From NCBI RefSeq assembly GCF_007827595.1, contig NZ_VISR01000018.1, forward strand, positions 62,001-126,000: 64,000 bases of DNA, written 5' to 3'. A program made the position numbers and the translations under genes. Numbering within the stretch: position 1 is the stretch's first letter; every line of letters starts with the position of its first letter. Below are positions 34,507 to 44,196 of the stretch, one piece after another. The notes below the pieces were generated by a model. The model was given only the letters and a program-made list of their open reading frames with translations. It made no database searches and was not told the DNA's origin. The stretch is from Streptomyces sp. BK340. GTDB lineage: Bacteria > Actinomycetota > Actinomycetes > Streptomycetales > Streptomycetaceae.

Positions 34507-34526
34507 GCCCCGCCTTTTGGCGGGGC
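34507..34526 (+). terminator. Second hairpin in the inter-conservon spacer
   Basis: GCCCCGCC-tttt-GGCGGGGC (8 bp, perfect) is followed by TCGCTCTTTAT. Together with the hairpin at 34393-34426 it separates the two conservons. The remaining spacer (34527-34724) shows no gene. Confidence 0.75.
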
Positions 34527-34724
34527 TCGCTCTTTATGACCGATTTATCTAGGGCTTACAAGCGCACCGTCCGGGGTTTCCACTGTTTGGAAGTGCGCTG
34601 GTCCACGTGCTGGAATGCCTGAACTGCCCAATAGTCAAAGACGTACCTAGTGGTCGATGACGAACGGGGCTCTGAGAGACTGCGGCACGACGAAGGTGCC
34701 GACCGCCGAGAGGTTGTTGGTCGA

Positions 34725-37700
34725 GTGAGGCGAAGCAAGAACGGTCCCGAGCCGTCGGCGCGGGGCAACTTCACCCCGCCGCCGCGCGCTGCGGCGCCCA
34801 CCCCTGTGCCCGGCTCGGAGCCGGCGGCCACTCCCGCGAAGAGCGGCGGCCGCTTCTCCCCGCGCAACTGGCGCGTGCCGACCAGGCTGAACGCGATTCT
34901 GCTCATACCCGTGGCGGTGGGTCTCGTCATGGGCGGCTTCCAGGTGAAGAACTCGATCGACACCTGGCAGGACGCTCAGGACGCGGAGAACACCGCCCGT
35001 CTGGTCCGGGCCTCGTTGTCCTACGCCGACGCCCTCTACAACGAGCGGGACATCACGGCCACGCCCCTGCTGAAGGGCAAGAGCCAGACCCCCGAGGACA
35101 AGCTCACCGTCAAGCAGGCCCGCGCCGCCACGGACCGCGCCGCCCAGGCCTTCACCGACGCGGCGCAGGACATGCCGGACAAGTCCGGCCTCAAGCGCCG
35201 GCTGACGCTGTTCCGCCAGGCCGAGCCCTTCCTGCAGACGCTGCGCGCCGGTGCGTACACCTCCAAGTTCACCGGTGTGCAGACCGAGGAGGGCTACGTC
35301 AAGGTCGCCCACCCGCTCATGGAGTTCGCCAACGAGCTGGGTCTCGGCACCGGAAACATCACCTCCTACGGCCGTACCGTCTACGCCATCTCGCTCACCA
35401 AGGCGGCACTGTCGCTGGAGCGCTCCATCGGCATGCACATCCTGGAGAAGCCGGGTCCGGACGCCCCGAACCTGGCGAGCCAGCGTGTGGCCCTGCTGTC
35501 GTACGCCTACCTCGAGGGCATCGCCGTCGAGGAGTACGAGGGCGGTGGCACCCAGGCCGACGCGGACAAGCTCGACCAGCTGAAGAAGGACATCCAGACC
35601 AAGGCCGCGAGCATGGCTCAGCAGGCCAAGGCCAAGGACCCGAACTACGTGGTCCCGCCGGACTCGAAGAAGATGGTCTCGGCGCTCGCCACGCTGGACT
35701 CCACGGCTCCCGCCGCGCGCCAGCAGCTCGCTCAGAACGGCATCAGCGCGCCGAACTGGTGGGCGGTCAACACCCTCAAGTTCAACGCCTACCGCACGAT
35801 CGAGTCGGACATGGCCGACAAGGCCGTGAACGAGGCGTCGAGCATCGCCGACGACGCCAAGACCTCCGCGATCATCACCGGCGCCGTGGTCGTCGTCGCC
35901 CTGCTCCTGGCGTTCATCCTGGCCGGTACCGTCGCCCGCCAGATGAGCCGCTCGATGCGCCAGCTGCGCAACGCGGCCTTCGGTATCGCCGAGCAGCGCC
36001 TGCCGATGCTGGTCGACCAGCTCTCGCGCACCGACCCCGGCCGGGTCGACACCCGCGTCGCACCGATCCCGATCAACTCGACGGACGAGATCGGCGAGGT
36101 CGCCCGGGCCTTCGACCAGGTCCACCGCGAGGCCGTCCGGCTCGCCGCCGAGCAGGCCCTGCTGCGGGGCAACATCAACGCGATCTTCACCAACCTGTCG
36201 CGCCGCAACCAGTCGCTGATCGAGGGCCAGCTGACCCTGATCACCGACCTGGAGAACAACGAGGCCGACCCGGACCAGCTGGAGAACCTCTTCCGCCTGG
36301 ACCACCTCGCGACCCGTATGCGCCGCAACGGCGAGAACCTCCTGGTCCTCGCCGGCGAGGAGCCGGGCCGCCGCTGGGACCAGCCGGTCCCGCTGGTCGA
36401 CGTCCTGCGCGCCGCCTCCTCCGAGGTGGAGCAGTACGAGCGCATCGAGCTGTCCGGTGTCCCCGAGGCCGAGATCCACGGCCGTGCCGTGACCGACCTC
36501 GTGCACCTGCTCGCCGAGCTGCTGGAGAACGCCACGACGTTCTCCTCCCCGCAGACCAAGGTCCGCGTCACCGCGACCCGTCTCCCCGACGGCCGCGTGA
36601 TGATCGAGATCCATGACAAGGGCATCGGCCTCACCGCCGAGGACTTCGCGGACATCAACCACAAGCTGGCCAACCCGCCGACCGTGGACGCCGCGATCTC
36701 CCAGCGCATGGGCCTCTTCGTGGTCGGCCGGCTGTCCGACCGGCACGGCATCCGCGTCCAGCTGCGCCCCTCGGGCGAGCAGGCGGGTACCACCTCCCTG
36801 GTCATGCTGCCGGACGCGATCACGCACGGTGGTGGCGGCGAGACGCCGCTGGACCGCGAGGAGTTCACGGTCTCCCAGATCATCCCCGAGCAGAACTTCC
36901 AGGGTGAGAGCTTCGGCCAGGTGGCGCCCATGCGCACCGCCGCCGAGCTGGGCTTCGACGACAGCGCCTACACCGAGGTCCCCGACGACATCCGCGGTCT
37001 CGACCCCGTCGGCCGCTCCCTGATGCGTGAGGGGCGCCGGGCGGCCCTGGAAGTCCAGAACGAGCAGCCGCAGGAAACCGCCGAGCAGTCCGCGTACCGG
37101 GACGAGTTCGACGCGCAGCAGGGCTTCGACGGCAGCGGCACGGGGTACACCGGGCAGTCGTCGTACCCGGAGCAGCCGCAGCAGCCGTACCAGGAGCAGA
37201 CGTACGAGGAGCAGCAGCACACCTCGTACGAGAAGCCGTACGACGAGCAGTACTACGCTCCGAACGGTGGTCTGCCGCAGCGCGACGGCTTCGCCCAGAA
37301 CGGCGGCGGCTACCCCGAGCCCGCGTATTCGGAGCCCGCTCAGGAAGAGCACGCGCCCGCGCACGCCTCCGCCTCCGACGGGTTCGGCTCCTACGAGAGC
37401 CAGTCCTACCAGGACGACTGGCCGCAGCAGGACGGTTACCAGAACGGCTATCAGGCCCAGTACGCTCCGGAAACGGAATCCGCGCAGGCCGGTGACGCAG
37501 ATGAGCGGAACCGCGTAGGCTTCGACCGTCCGGGAACGGCCACTCCCGCCTCCCACTCGCTGACCGACGCCGGGCTGCCCCGCCGCGGATCCGTCCCGAG
37601 CGGCTCCAACGGTTCGAGCGCCGCAAACGGCACGGCACGCGTGCAGCAGGAAGCGCCGGCTCCCACACCGGGCAACTCCCCGGGGCAGAGCGGCGACAGC

Positions 37701-37991
37701 GGCTGGCGTTCGGCGAACGACGAGCGCTGGCAGCAGGCCTCACAGCTCCGGAAGCCCAAGGCGGGCGGGGTCACCTCCTCCGGTCTGCCGCGGCGGGTAC
37801 CCAAGGCCAACCTGGTCGAGGGCACCGCCGAGAGCACCCCTCAGGGAGGCCCACAGGTCTCCCGCGCCCCGGAGGACGTCCGGGGCAGGCTGAGCAACCT
37901 GCGTAGGGGCGTCCAGCGCGGACGCAGCGCAGGCAGTGAAACGAACGGCCAGGGCTTCGGTCCTGACAGCACCTACAACCAGGAGCGTTAG
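34725..37991 (+). CDS. cvnA: Conservon protein CvnA: membrane histidine-kinase-like sensor (second conservon)
   Basis: A 1088-residue paralogue of the first CvnA. TM1 NAILLIPVAVGLVMGGF is near residues 56-72, then a helical NIT-like sensor domain. TM2 AIITGAVVVVALLLAFILAGTVA is near 382-404, then a HAMP-like region. The HATPase has HLLAELLENATTF (about 593-605) and DKGIGLTAEDF (about 631). The core from the HAMP region to the end of the HATPase closely follows the first copy, while the sensor domain and the tail (Gln/Tyr/Glu-rich, residues about 704-1088) differ, so the two probably sense different signals. The GTG at 34725 has GAGAGG 11 nt upstream, as in the first cvnA. Confidence 0.92.
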   Translation: MRRSKNGPEPSARGNFTPPPRAAAPTPVPGSEPAATPAKSGGRFSPRNWRVPTRLNAILLIPVAVGLVMGGFQVKNSIDTWQDAQDAENTARLVRASLSYADALYNERDITATPLLKGKSQTPEDKLTVKQARAATDRAAQAFTDAAQDMPDKSGLKRRLTLFRQAEPFLQTLRAGAYTSKFTGVQTEEGYVKVAHPLMEFANELGLGTGNITSYGRTVYAISLTKAALSLERSIGMHILEKPGPDAPNLASQRVALLSYAYLEGIAVEEYEGGGTQADADKLDQLKKDIQTKAASMAQQAKAKDPNYVVPPDSKKMVSALATLDSTAPAARQQLAQNGISAPNWWAVNTLKFNAYRTIESDMADKAVNEASSIADDAKTSAIITGAVVVVALLLAFILAGTVARQMSRSMRQLRNAAFGIAEQRLPMLVDQLSRTDPGRVDTRVAPIPINSTDEIGEVARAFDQVHREAVRLAAEQALLRGNINAIFTNLSRRNQSLIEGQLTLITDLENNEADPDQLENLFRLDHLATRMRRNGENLLVLAGEEPGRRWDQPVPLVDVLRAASSEVEQYERIELSGVPEAEIHGRAVTDLVHLLAELLENATTFSSPQTKVRVTATRLPDGRVMIEIHDKGIGLTAEDFADINHKLANPPTVDAAISQRMGLFVVGRLSDRHGIRVQLRPSGEQAGTTSLVMLPDAITHGGGGETPLDREEFTVSQIIPEQNFQGESFGQVAPMRTAAELGFDDSAYTEVPDDIRGLDPVGRSLMREGRRAALEVQNEQPQETAEQSAYRDEFDAQQGFDGSGTGYTGQSSYPEQPQQPYQEQTYEEQQHTSYEKPYDEQYYAPNGGLPQRDGFAQNGGGYPEPAYSEPAQEEHAPAHASASDGFGSYESQSYQDDWPQQDGYQNGYQAQYAPETESAQAGDADERNRVGFDRPGTATPASHSLTDAGLPRRGSVPSGSNGSSAANGTARVQQEAPAPTPGNSPGQSGDSGWRSANDERWQQASQLRKPKAGGVTSSGLPRRVPKANLVEGTAESTPQGGPQVSRAPEDVRGRLSNLRRGVQRGRSAGSETNGQGFGPDSTYNQER

Positions 37992-37992
37992 T

Positions 37993-38415
37993 GTGAGCCC
38001 GATGAGCCAGGCGGCACAGAACCTGAACTGGTTGATCACCAACTTCGTGGACAACACCCCGGGGGTGTCCCACACGGTGGTGGTCTCCGCCGACGGACTC
38101 CTTCTGGCGATGTCCGAAGGCTTCCCCCGCGACCGCGCCGACCAGCTTGCGGCTGTCGCCTCCGGTCTGACGTCCCTGACGGCAGGCGCCTCCCGGATCT
38201 TCGAAGGGGGCGCAGTGAACCAGACGGTTGTGGAGATGGAGCGGGGATTCCTGTTCATCATGTCCGTATCCGACGGTTCGTCACTGGCCGTTCTGGCCCA
38301 CCCGGAGGCGGACATCGGCCTCATCGGGTACGAGATGGCCCTTCTGGTGGACCGCGCGGGCACGGTCCTCACCCCGGATCTCCGTGCAGAACTCCAGGGA
38401 AGCCTTCTCAACTAA
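37993..38415 (+). CDS. cvnB: Conservon protein CvnB: roadblock/LC7 domain protein (second conservon)
   Basis: A 140-residue roadblock/LC7 protein nearly identical to the first CvnB, differing in a few residues such as GGAVNQ for GGNVAQ and HPEADIGLIG for HPECDIGLVG. The GTG at 37993 starts one base after the cvnA stop and follows AGGAGCG. Expected partner of the CvnD GTPase encoded downstream. Confidence 0.93.
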   Translation: MSPMSQAAQNLNWLITNFVDNTPGVSHTVVVSADGLLLAMSEGFPRDRADQLAAVASGLTSLTAGASRIFEGGAVNQTVVEMERGFLFIMSVSDGSSLAVLAHPEADIGLIGYEMALLVDRAGTVLTPDLRAELQGSLLN

Positions 38416-38511
38416 CAGACGAACGGTGCGTATACGCGTCCCGGGGCCGTAAGGTTTCGGGACGCGGCTCCACAGGGATGGGTGCCCGGCACGGTCGGAG
38501 GAGGAGAGAAA

Positions 38512-39081
38512 GTGGCAACACCCCCAGGCGGTTCGAATAACGGCAACTGGTCGTACGGCCCTGCCCAGGGCCAGGGCGACGGTTCCGCGAACCGGTACAA
38601 CTTCCCCTCCGCCCCGAGCCACCGGCAGCCGTACGCGCCGCAGGGACCCGGTCCGTCGCCGTACGACCAGCCGCCGGCCCCGCGTATCCAGCCGGTACAG
38701 CCCCAGCGCCGCCCCGAGCCGGCGCCGGCCTCGGCTTCCAACAACCCCCTGGTGCGTCCGTACGCCATGACCGGCGGCCGGACCCGCCCGCGCTACCAGC
38801 TCGCCATCGAGGCACTGGTGCACACCACCGCGCAGCCGCACCAGATGCAGGGCCAGCTGCCCGAGCATCAGCGGATCTGCAACCTGTGCCGGGAGATCAA
38901 GTCGGTGGCCGAGGTCTCGGCCCTGCTGTCGATTCCCCTCGGCGTGGCCAGGATCCTCGTCGCCGACTTGGCGGAGGCGGGCCTGGTCGCCATCCATCAG
39001 CCCGGCGGCGACGAGAACGCCGGTGGCCAGCCAGACGTGACACTGCTCGAAAGGGTGCTCAGTGGACTTCGCAAGCTCTAG
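38512..39081 (+). CDS. cvnC: Conservon protein CvnC: DUF742 protein (second conservon)
   Basis: A 189-residue DUF742 protein. The conserved core (NPLVRPYAMTGGRTRPRYQL to LLERVLSGLRKL) matches the first CvnC, but here an extra N-terminal region of about 65 residues, rich in Pro, Gln, Gly and Tyr, precedes it. The GTG at 38512 has a strong ribosome site (GGAGGAGGAGAG). It overlaps cvnD by 20 nt, as in the first conservon. Confidence 0.92.
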   Translation: MATPPGGSNNGNWSYGPAQGQGDGSANRYNFPSAPSHRQPYAPQGPGPSPYDQPPAPRIQPVQPQRRPEPAPASASNNPLVRPYAMTGGRTRPRYQLAIEALVHTTAQPHQMQGQLPEHQRICNLCREIKSVAEVSALLSIPLGVARILVADLAEAGLVAIHQPGGDENAGGQPDVTLLERVLSGLRKL

Positions 39082-39643
39082 CGGCGGTCCTTCCCGCTCC
39101 ACCACCTCCGCGAAGATCGTGGTGGCGGGCGGCTTCGGCGTGGGCAAGACCACGTTCGTCGGCGCCGTCTCGGAGATCAACCCGCTGCGCACAGAGGCCG
39201 TCATGACGTCCGCTTCGGCAGGCATCGACGACCTCACCCACACCGGAGACAAGACGACCACCACGGTCGCCATGGACTTCGGCCGTATCACCCTGGACCA
39301 GGACCTGATCCTGTACCTCTTCGGTACGCCCGGTCAGGACCGCTTCTGGTTCATGTGGGACGACCTGGTGCGCGGCGCCATCGGCGCGATCGTCCTGGTC
39401 GACACCCGCCGCCTCGCCGACTGCTTCCCCGCGGTCGACTACTTCGAGAACTCGGGCCTGCCCTTCGTCATCGCCCTCAACGGCTTCGACGGCAACCAGC
39501 CGTACAACCCGGACGAGGTCCGCGAGGCGCTGCAGATCGGCCCCGACACCCCGATCATCACGACCGACGCCCGCCACCGCGCGGACGCCAAGTCGGCGCT
39601 GATCACCCTCGTGGAGCACGCGCTCATGGCGCGCCTTCGCTAG
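39062..39643 (+). CDS. cvnD: Conservon protein CvnD: small G-protein-like GTPase (second conservon)
   Basis: A 193-residue GTPase-like protein with P-loop GGFGVGKTT and FGTPGQDRFW. It differs from the first CvnD only in an N-terminal two-residue insertion and a handful of substitutions. The nucleotide run 39269-39388 is identical to 33974-34093, synonymous sites included. Confidence 0.94.
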   Translation: MDFASSSGGPSRSTTSAKIVVAGGFGVGKTTFVGAVSEINPLRTEAVMTSASAGIDDLTHTGDKTTTTVAMDFGRITLDQDLILYLFGTPGQDRFWFMWDDLVRGAIGAIVLVDTRRLADCFPAVDYFENSGLPFVIALNGFDGNQPYNPDEVREALQIGPDTPIITTDARHRADAKSALITLVEHALMARLR

Positions 39644-39669
39644 GACTGCCGCTCGGCACCACAGACTTC

Positions 39670-39705
39670 GGCCCCTGTTCCTCCTCGCGAGGGACAGGGG
39701 CCTTT
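39670..39705 (+). terminator. Hairpin terminator after the second conservon
   Basis: GGCCCCTGTTCCTC pairs with GAGGGACAGGGGCC (one G-T wobble) and is followed by TTTGT. Confidence 0.85.
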
Positions 39706-39773
39706 GTCGTGTGCGTACTTCCCTGTGCGTACTTCTCCGTGCGGGCCGGGCGCACCGGTGTGTCCGGAACGCA

Positions 39774-39813
39774 CCTGGGCCCCGCCTCTCCCGGAGGAGA
39801 GGCGGGGCCCAGG
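39774..39813 (-). terminator. Hairpin terminator of the accB-accE operon
   Basis: Two 18-nt perfect arms (39774-39791 and 39796-39813) flank a CGGA loop, 14 nt after the accE stop on the minus strand. Confidence 0.85.
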
Positions 39814-39827
39814 CCACGCGCAGAAAC

Positions 39828-40022
39828 TCAGTGCCAGCTGTGCGGCGCCCGGAAGCCGGGCTCGCGCTCCAGGCGGCGCCAGCCGGCCTTCGCACGGCCT
39901 CGGTGGGTCTGGGACGAAGCCGCCGGCTGGGCGGCCGCACGGGCCAGGAGGACGGCCGTGATGGCGGCGACTTCCTCGGGCTCGGCGTGGCCCTTCTCGA
40001 CGCGGATGTCAGGCGTGTTCAT
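39828..40022 (-). CDS. accE: Acyl-CoA carboxylase epsilon subunit AccE
   Basis: A 64-residue small subunit (IRVEKGHAEPEEVAAITAVLLARAA...WRRLEREPGFRAPHSW). The RVEKGHAxPEEVAA core and C-terminal W-R-PGF-APHSW are typical of actinobacterial epsilon subunits, which stabilise the alpha-beta carboxylase complex. It lies 57 nt downstream of accB on the same strand. Confidence 0.92.
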   Translation of the reverse strand: MNTPDIRVEKGHAEPEEVAAITAVLLARAAAQPAASSQTHRGRAKAGWRRLEREPGFRAPHSWH

Positions 40023-40079
40023 GGATGTCAGTCTCCGTGAGAGAGAGGTCCGCGGGGTTGCCGCGACGGGTCCGCTCGG

Positions 40080-41675
40080 TTACTGCGGGGGGTTGCCGTG
40101 CTTGCGGGAGGGCAGGTCGGCGTGCTTGGACTGCAGCATCGCCAGGGACTTGACCAGGACCTCGCGGGTCTCGGCGGGGTCGATGACGTCGTCCACGAGG
40201 CCGCGCTCGGCCGCGTAGTACGGGTGCATCAGCTCGGCCTTGTACTCCTTGACCATCTTCTGCCGCATGGCCTCGGGGTCCTCGGCGTCGGCGATCTGAC
40301 GGCGGAAGATGACGTTGGCCGCGCCCTCCGCGCCCATCACGGCGATCTCGTTGGTGGGCCAGGCGTAGGTGAGGTCGGCGCCGATCGACTGGGAGTCCAT
40401 GACGATGTAGGCACCTCCGTACGCCTTGCGCAGGATGAGCGAAATCCTCGGCACGGTCGCGTTGCAGTAGGCGTACAGCAGCTTCGCGCCGTGACGGATG
40501 ATTCCGCCGTGCTCCTGGTCGACACCGGGCAGGAACCCCGGTACGTCCAGGAAGGTCACGATCGGGACATTGAAAGCGTCACACATCTGGACAAAGCGCG
40601 CAGCTTTTTCGCTGGCCTCGATGTCCAGGACGCCGGCCAGGACCTGGGGCTGGTTGGCGATGATGCCGACGACCTGGCCGTCCAGCCGGGCCAGCGCGCA
40701 GATGATGTTCCGCGCCCAGCGCTCGTGGACCTCCAGGTACTCGCCGTCGTCGACGATCTCCTCGATGACCTTGGCCATGTCGTACGGCCGGTTGCCGTCC
40801 GCCGGGACCAGGTCGAGCAGGACGTCGCTGCGGCGGTCCACCGGGTCGCCGGACTCCACGCGCGGCGGGTTCTCTCGGTTGTTCTGCGGGAGCAGCGAGA
40901 GGAGGTAGCGCACCTCGGCGATGCAGGTCTCCTCGTCGTCGTACGCGAAGTGGCAGACACCGCTCGTCTCGGCGTGCACGTCCGCGCCGCCCAGGCCGTT
41001 CTGGGTGATCTCCTCGCCCGTCACCGCCTTGACCACGTCCGGGCCGGTGATGAACATCTGGGAGGTCTCGCGGACCATGAACACGAAGTCCGTCAGCGCC
41101 GGGGAGTAGGCGGCGCCGCCCGCGCACGGGCCCAGCATCACGGAGATCTGCGGGATGACACCCGAGGCCTTCGTGTTGCGCTGGAAGATGCCGCCGTAGC
41201 CGGCGAGGGCCGAGACGCCCTCCTGGATACGGGCGCCCGCGCCGTCGTTCAGGGAGACCAGCGGCGCACCGGCCGCGATGGCCATGTCCATGATCTTGTG
41301 GATCTTGGTGGCGTGGGCCTCGCCCAGCGCACCGCCGAAGATCCGGAAGTCATGGGCGTACACGAAGACCGTGCGGCCCTCGACCGTGCCCCAGCCGGTG
41401 ATGACACCGTCGGTGTACGGCTTCTTCGCCTCCAGGCCGAAACCGGTCGCCCGGTGCCGGCGCAGCTGCTCGACCTCCTGGAAGGACCCCGGGTCGAGGA
41501 GCAGCTCGATGCGCTCCCGCGCCGTCAGCTTGCCCTTGGCGTGCTGCGCCTCGGTCGCCTTCTCGCTGGGGCCTGCCACGGCCTGCGCACGGATCTCGTG
41601 CAGCTCGGCGACCCGTCCGCGCGCGTCCGTCGGCTCGCCGGTCGGCTCACCCGTCGTCTCTTCCAAAACGGTCAT
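40080..41675 (-). CDS. accB: Acyl-CoA carboxylase carboxyltransferase beta subunit (AccB type)
   Basis: A 531-residue carboxyltransferase that moves CO2 from biotin to acetyl-, propionyl- or butyryl-CoA. It shows the N-terminal crotonase-like half with GGALGEAHATKI, NDGAGARIQEGV and GPCAGGAAYSPALTDF, and the C-terminal half with DVPGFLPGVDQEHGGIIRHGAKLLYAY and RKAYGGAYIVMDS. At the position where PccB has the propionyl-selective Asp422, this protein has Ile (about residue 424), as in S. coelicolor AccB, so acetyl-CoA use is expected as well. The biotin carboxylase partner is not in the window. Confidence 0.93.
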   Translation of the reverse strand: MTVLEETTGEPTGEPTDARGRVAELHEIRAQAVAGPSEKATEAQHAKGKLTARERIELLLDPGSFQEVEQLRRHRATGFGLEAKKPYTDGVITGWGTVEGRTVFVYAHDFRIFGGALGEAHATKIHKIMDMAIAAGAPLVSLNDGAGARIQEGVSALAGYGGIFQRNTKASGVIPQISVMLGPCAGGAAYSPALTDFVFMVRETSQMFITGPDVVKAVTGEEITQNGLGGADVHAETSGVCHFAYDDEETCIAEVRYLLSLLPQNNRENPPRVESGDPVDRRSDVLLDLVPADGNRPYDMAKVIEEIVDDGEYLEVHERWARNIICALARLDGQVVGIIANQPQVLAGVLDIEASEKAARFVQMCDAFNVPIVTFLDVPGFLPGVDQEHGGIIRHGAKLLYAYCNATVPRISLILRKAYGGAYIVMDSQSIGADLTYAWPTNEIAVMGAEGAANVIFRRQIADAEDPEAMRQKMVKEYKAELMHPYYAAERGLVDDVIDPAETREVLVKSLAMLQSKHADLPSRKHGNPPQ

Positions 41676-41829
41676 GTAGCGACCTTACGAAGGACACCAA
41701 GGAAAGCGAGCCGTCGACTCCGTACAGTCTCCAGCCCGTTTTCCTGGTGCCACCAAACAGAACCCGAGCGGCATGCAGCCGTTCCGACTGCTCAGAGGGC
41801 GTCGGCGTTGTGGGGAAGCCACAAAGGTG

Positions 41830-44187
41830 TCACCTGAGAGCCAGCTCACATTCGTGTGTGGAGCATGCCATCCCTGGAGTGACACGGAGCCTCGGACGGG
41901 GGACCGTCGAGAGGATTTCCACGGTGTCGTCCGCCCGGACGACCGAGCGCACGGGGTGGTCCCAGACGATCTCCAGCGGAGCGCCCGTGCGGGGCGGCTC
42001 GCTGACACAGAGGGTAGCGGTCCCGCCCCGGCGCCGGACGAGCACGCTCGCGCCCGCGGAGACGGTCAGACCGCCCACCGTACCGGCTTCCCACAGGTTC
42101 ACGGCGGTCAGGCCGAGCGCGGGCACGGCCACGGCCTGGCGGCGGGCGTCGTTGGCGAGGACGCACAGCCAGTGACGGTCGGCGGCCCGGGCGGCGACCT
42201 CGTCGCGGGAGGCGCCCGGCAGCAGGACGTAGGCGTACGTGGCGTCGGCCGGGTCGGTGCCGTGATCGAGCCAGAGGGTCTGCCAGCGGCGGGTGCGCCG
42301 CTCGGCCGTACTGGTGGTGTTGATGTCGGACCAGGAGCCGGTGCGGTCCTCGCGCAGAGTGCGCAGCTCGCCGCCGCAGGGCAGGATCCAGCCGCCGTGA
42401 CCCTCCAGATGGGCCCAGCCGGGGCCGCGCACGAAGGTCTGGGTGCCGTTCTCGCCGAGATTGCGGTTGTCCACGACCGTCTCCACTGGGGTGCCGTCGG
42501 CGCAGGTGATCCCGGCGCCCAGGCAGACCACGGCGGCGTCGAGGAAGAACCAGGACTTGCGGGCCTGGAGCGTCGACCCGAGCCCCTTGAGGTGCTGGCC
42601 GACGGCCGCGTACTCGCCGTCGGTCACGCCGCCGACCCAGCGGACGTCCGGCCTGGGGGCACCCCACTCGCCGCCGGCGCGGTCGGCCAGGCGCCGGGTC
42701 GACACGGTCGTGCCGGGCAGGCGGTACCAGTCCACGGTCGGCCAGAACCAGTCTGTGTACTGAGCGGCCCGGTCGGACCGATCGGACCGGTCTCCGCGCC
42801 CGGCCGGCCACCAGGAGAGCATCCCGGCACCGGTGTGCCAGCCGCGCGGGTTCTCGCCGTTGCCGCACTCGTAGTGCGCGATGCGGTCGGAGGCCATGGA
42901 GAGTGCCGCGGTGAAGCGGGGGCGGCGGTGGACGGCCCGGTCCATGGCCGGAAAGAGCCGGTGCCCGACGGGTTCCGGGCTCGCGGGTACGGCCGCGTCG
43001 GCTACGGCGTGCAGCCGGGCGAGGTCGGCCACCTCGAATTGGCCTGCCGTCAGGATCGGGGTGACGGTGTCCCGTTGGATCCAGCCCTTGATCCGGCCGT
43101 GCCACCGCTCCCGCTCCGCCTCGCTCGCGCCGCCCGCGAGCAGGGTGATGGCCGCGATCAGGGCCTGGCCGTGGAAATGGTCGCTGCGCATGATGCGCAG
43201 GTCGTCACTGAGCAGATAACCCCGGCTGATGGCACGGCCGTTGACACAGTCCATCACCAACCCGTCGTGGATCAGCGGGGCGTAGGCGTGCTCGACGCCG
43301 TCCAGGACGTGCTGCCGGGCGGGGTCCGTGACCTCCCACGGCGACCCGGCGAGCAGCGTGAACAGCCGCCCCAGGCCGTCGAGCAGCACCTGGCCGTACG
43401 TCCCGGCGTAGGCGACCCAGGTGTGCTGGACGAAGGAGCCGTCGGCATAGAGGCCGTCGCCCCGGGTGACGTACGGGAAGACCGGCGAGAGGGCGTCCCG
43501 GGCGAGCGCGACACGGTCGCCGGACCGGCCGAGGATGCCGCGCAGGGCGACGGAGCGGCACAGGTCGACGCGGTTGGCGCCGGTGGAGGTGCCGGAGTAG
43601 TCGCCGAGCGTCGCGTCGGGGACGAAGTGGCCGACGGCGGCACAGGCGGCCGCGACCCGGGTCTCGCCGAGGTGGTCGTACAGGGCGGCCGTGAGGTCCA
43701 TGAGGAGCCGGGGGCTGCCGATCTGCCATTCCCACCAGTTGCCGTAGCGGCTGGTGGCCGGGTTGTAGACGGTGGCGGAGAGGTGGTCCAGTCCGCGCAG
43801 CACGTCGGCGAGGAGGGTGTCGTCGCCGGTGGAGCCGGTGCCGGGCTGGACGTAGGCCTGGGCCATGGTCCACAGCCGGCCGTAGCTGAAGGTGATGCCT
43901 GCGGGCGGGTCGAAGGGGTGGCCGGGCCAGAGGGAGCCCGGGGCAGGGGCCATGCTGCCCCGGAAGTCCTGGGCCAGTGACCCGAGTTGGGCGAGCCGGG
44001 AGGCGTACGGCTCGGCGGCCGGGTCGTAACCGGTGCCGAGGGCGATGTCGAGCCAGCGGCGGCGAAGGGCGTCGTAGGGGTCGGCGGCGGGTGCCGCGTG
44101 GGCCCGGGGCACCAGGCCGGCGGCGAGGGCGGCGGCCAGCAGCAGGGCGCGCCGCGTCGGTCCGGTCGTACCCATGCCGGTGGTCAC
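41830..44187 (-). CDS. Secreted polysaccharide lyase family 8 enzyme (hyaluronate/xanthan/chondroitin lyase-like)
   Basis: A 785-residue secreted lyase. The N-terminus TRRALLLAAALAAGLVPRAHA has a twin Arg and an Ala-x-Ala cleavage site, so export is likely, possibly by Tat. The alpha-toroid domain contains NWWEWQIGSPRLL (about residues 145-157, catalytic Asn region) and FVQHTWVAYAGTYGQVLLDGLGRL (read as two parts, about 230-253; catalytic His and Tyr). The rest is the beta-sandwich half with WFFLDAAVVCLGAGI and VETVVDNRNL. These are PL8 marks. The polymer cannot be fixed from sequence. GTG at 44187; ATG at 44175 is an alternative. Confidence 0.88.
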   Translation of the reverse strand: MTTGMGTTGPTRRALLLAAALAAGLVPRAHAAPAADPYDALRRRWLDIALGTGYDPAAEPYASRLAQLGSLAQDFRGSMAPAPGSLWPGHPFDPPAGITFSYGRLWTMAQAYVQPGTGSTGDDTLLADVLRGLDHLSATVYNPATSRYGNWWEWQIGSPRLLMDLTAALYDHLGETRVAAACAAVGHFVPDATLGDYSGTSTGANRVDLCRSVALRGILGRSGDRVALARDALSPVFPYVTRGDGLYADGSFVQHTWVAYAGTYGQVLLDGLGRLFTLLAGSPWEVTDPARQHVLDGVEHAYAPLIHDGLVMDCVNGRAISRGYLLSDDLRIMRSDHFHGQALIAAITLLAGGASEAERERWHGRIKGWIQRDTVTPILTAGQFEVADLARLHAVADAAVPASPEPVGHRLFPAMDRAVHRRPRFTAALSMASDRIAHYECGNGENPRGWHTGAGMLSWWPAGRGDRSDRSDRAAQYTDWFWPTVDWYRLPGTTVSTRRLADRAGGEWGAPRPDVRWVGGVTDGEYAAVGQHLKGLGSTLQARKSWFFLDAAVVCLGAGITCADGTPVETVVDNRNLGENGTQTFVRGPGWAHLEGHGGWILPCGGELRTLREDRTGSWSDINTTSTAERRTRRWQTLWLDHGTDPADATYAYVLLPGASRDEVAARAADRHWLCVLANDARRQAVAVPALGLTAVNLWEAGTVGGLTVSAGASVLVRRRGGTATLCVSEPPRTGAPLEIVWDHPVRSVVRADDTVEILSTVPRPRLRVTPGMACSTHECELALR

Positions 44188-44196
44188 CGCCCCTGC

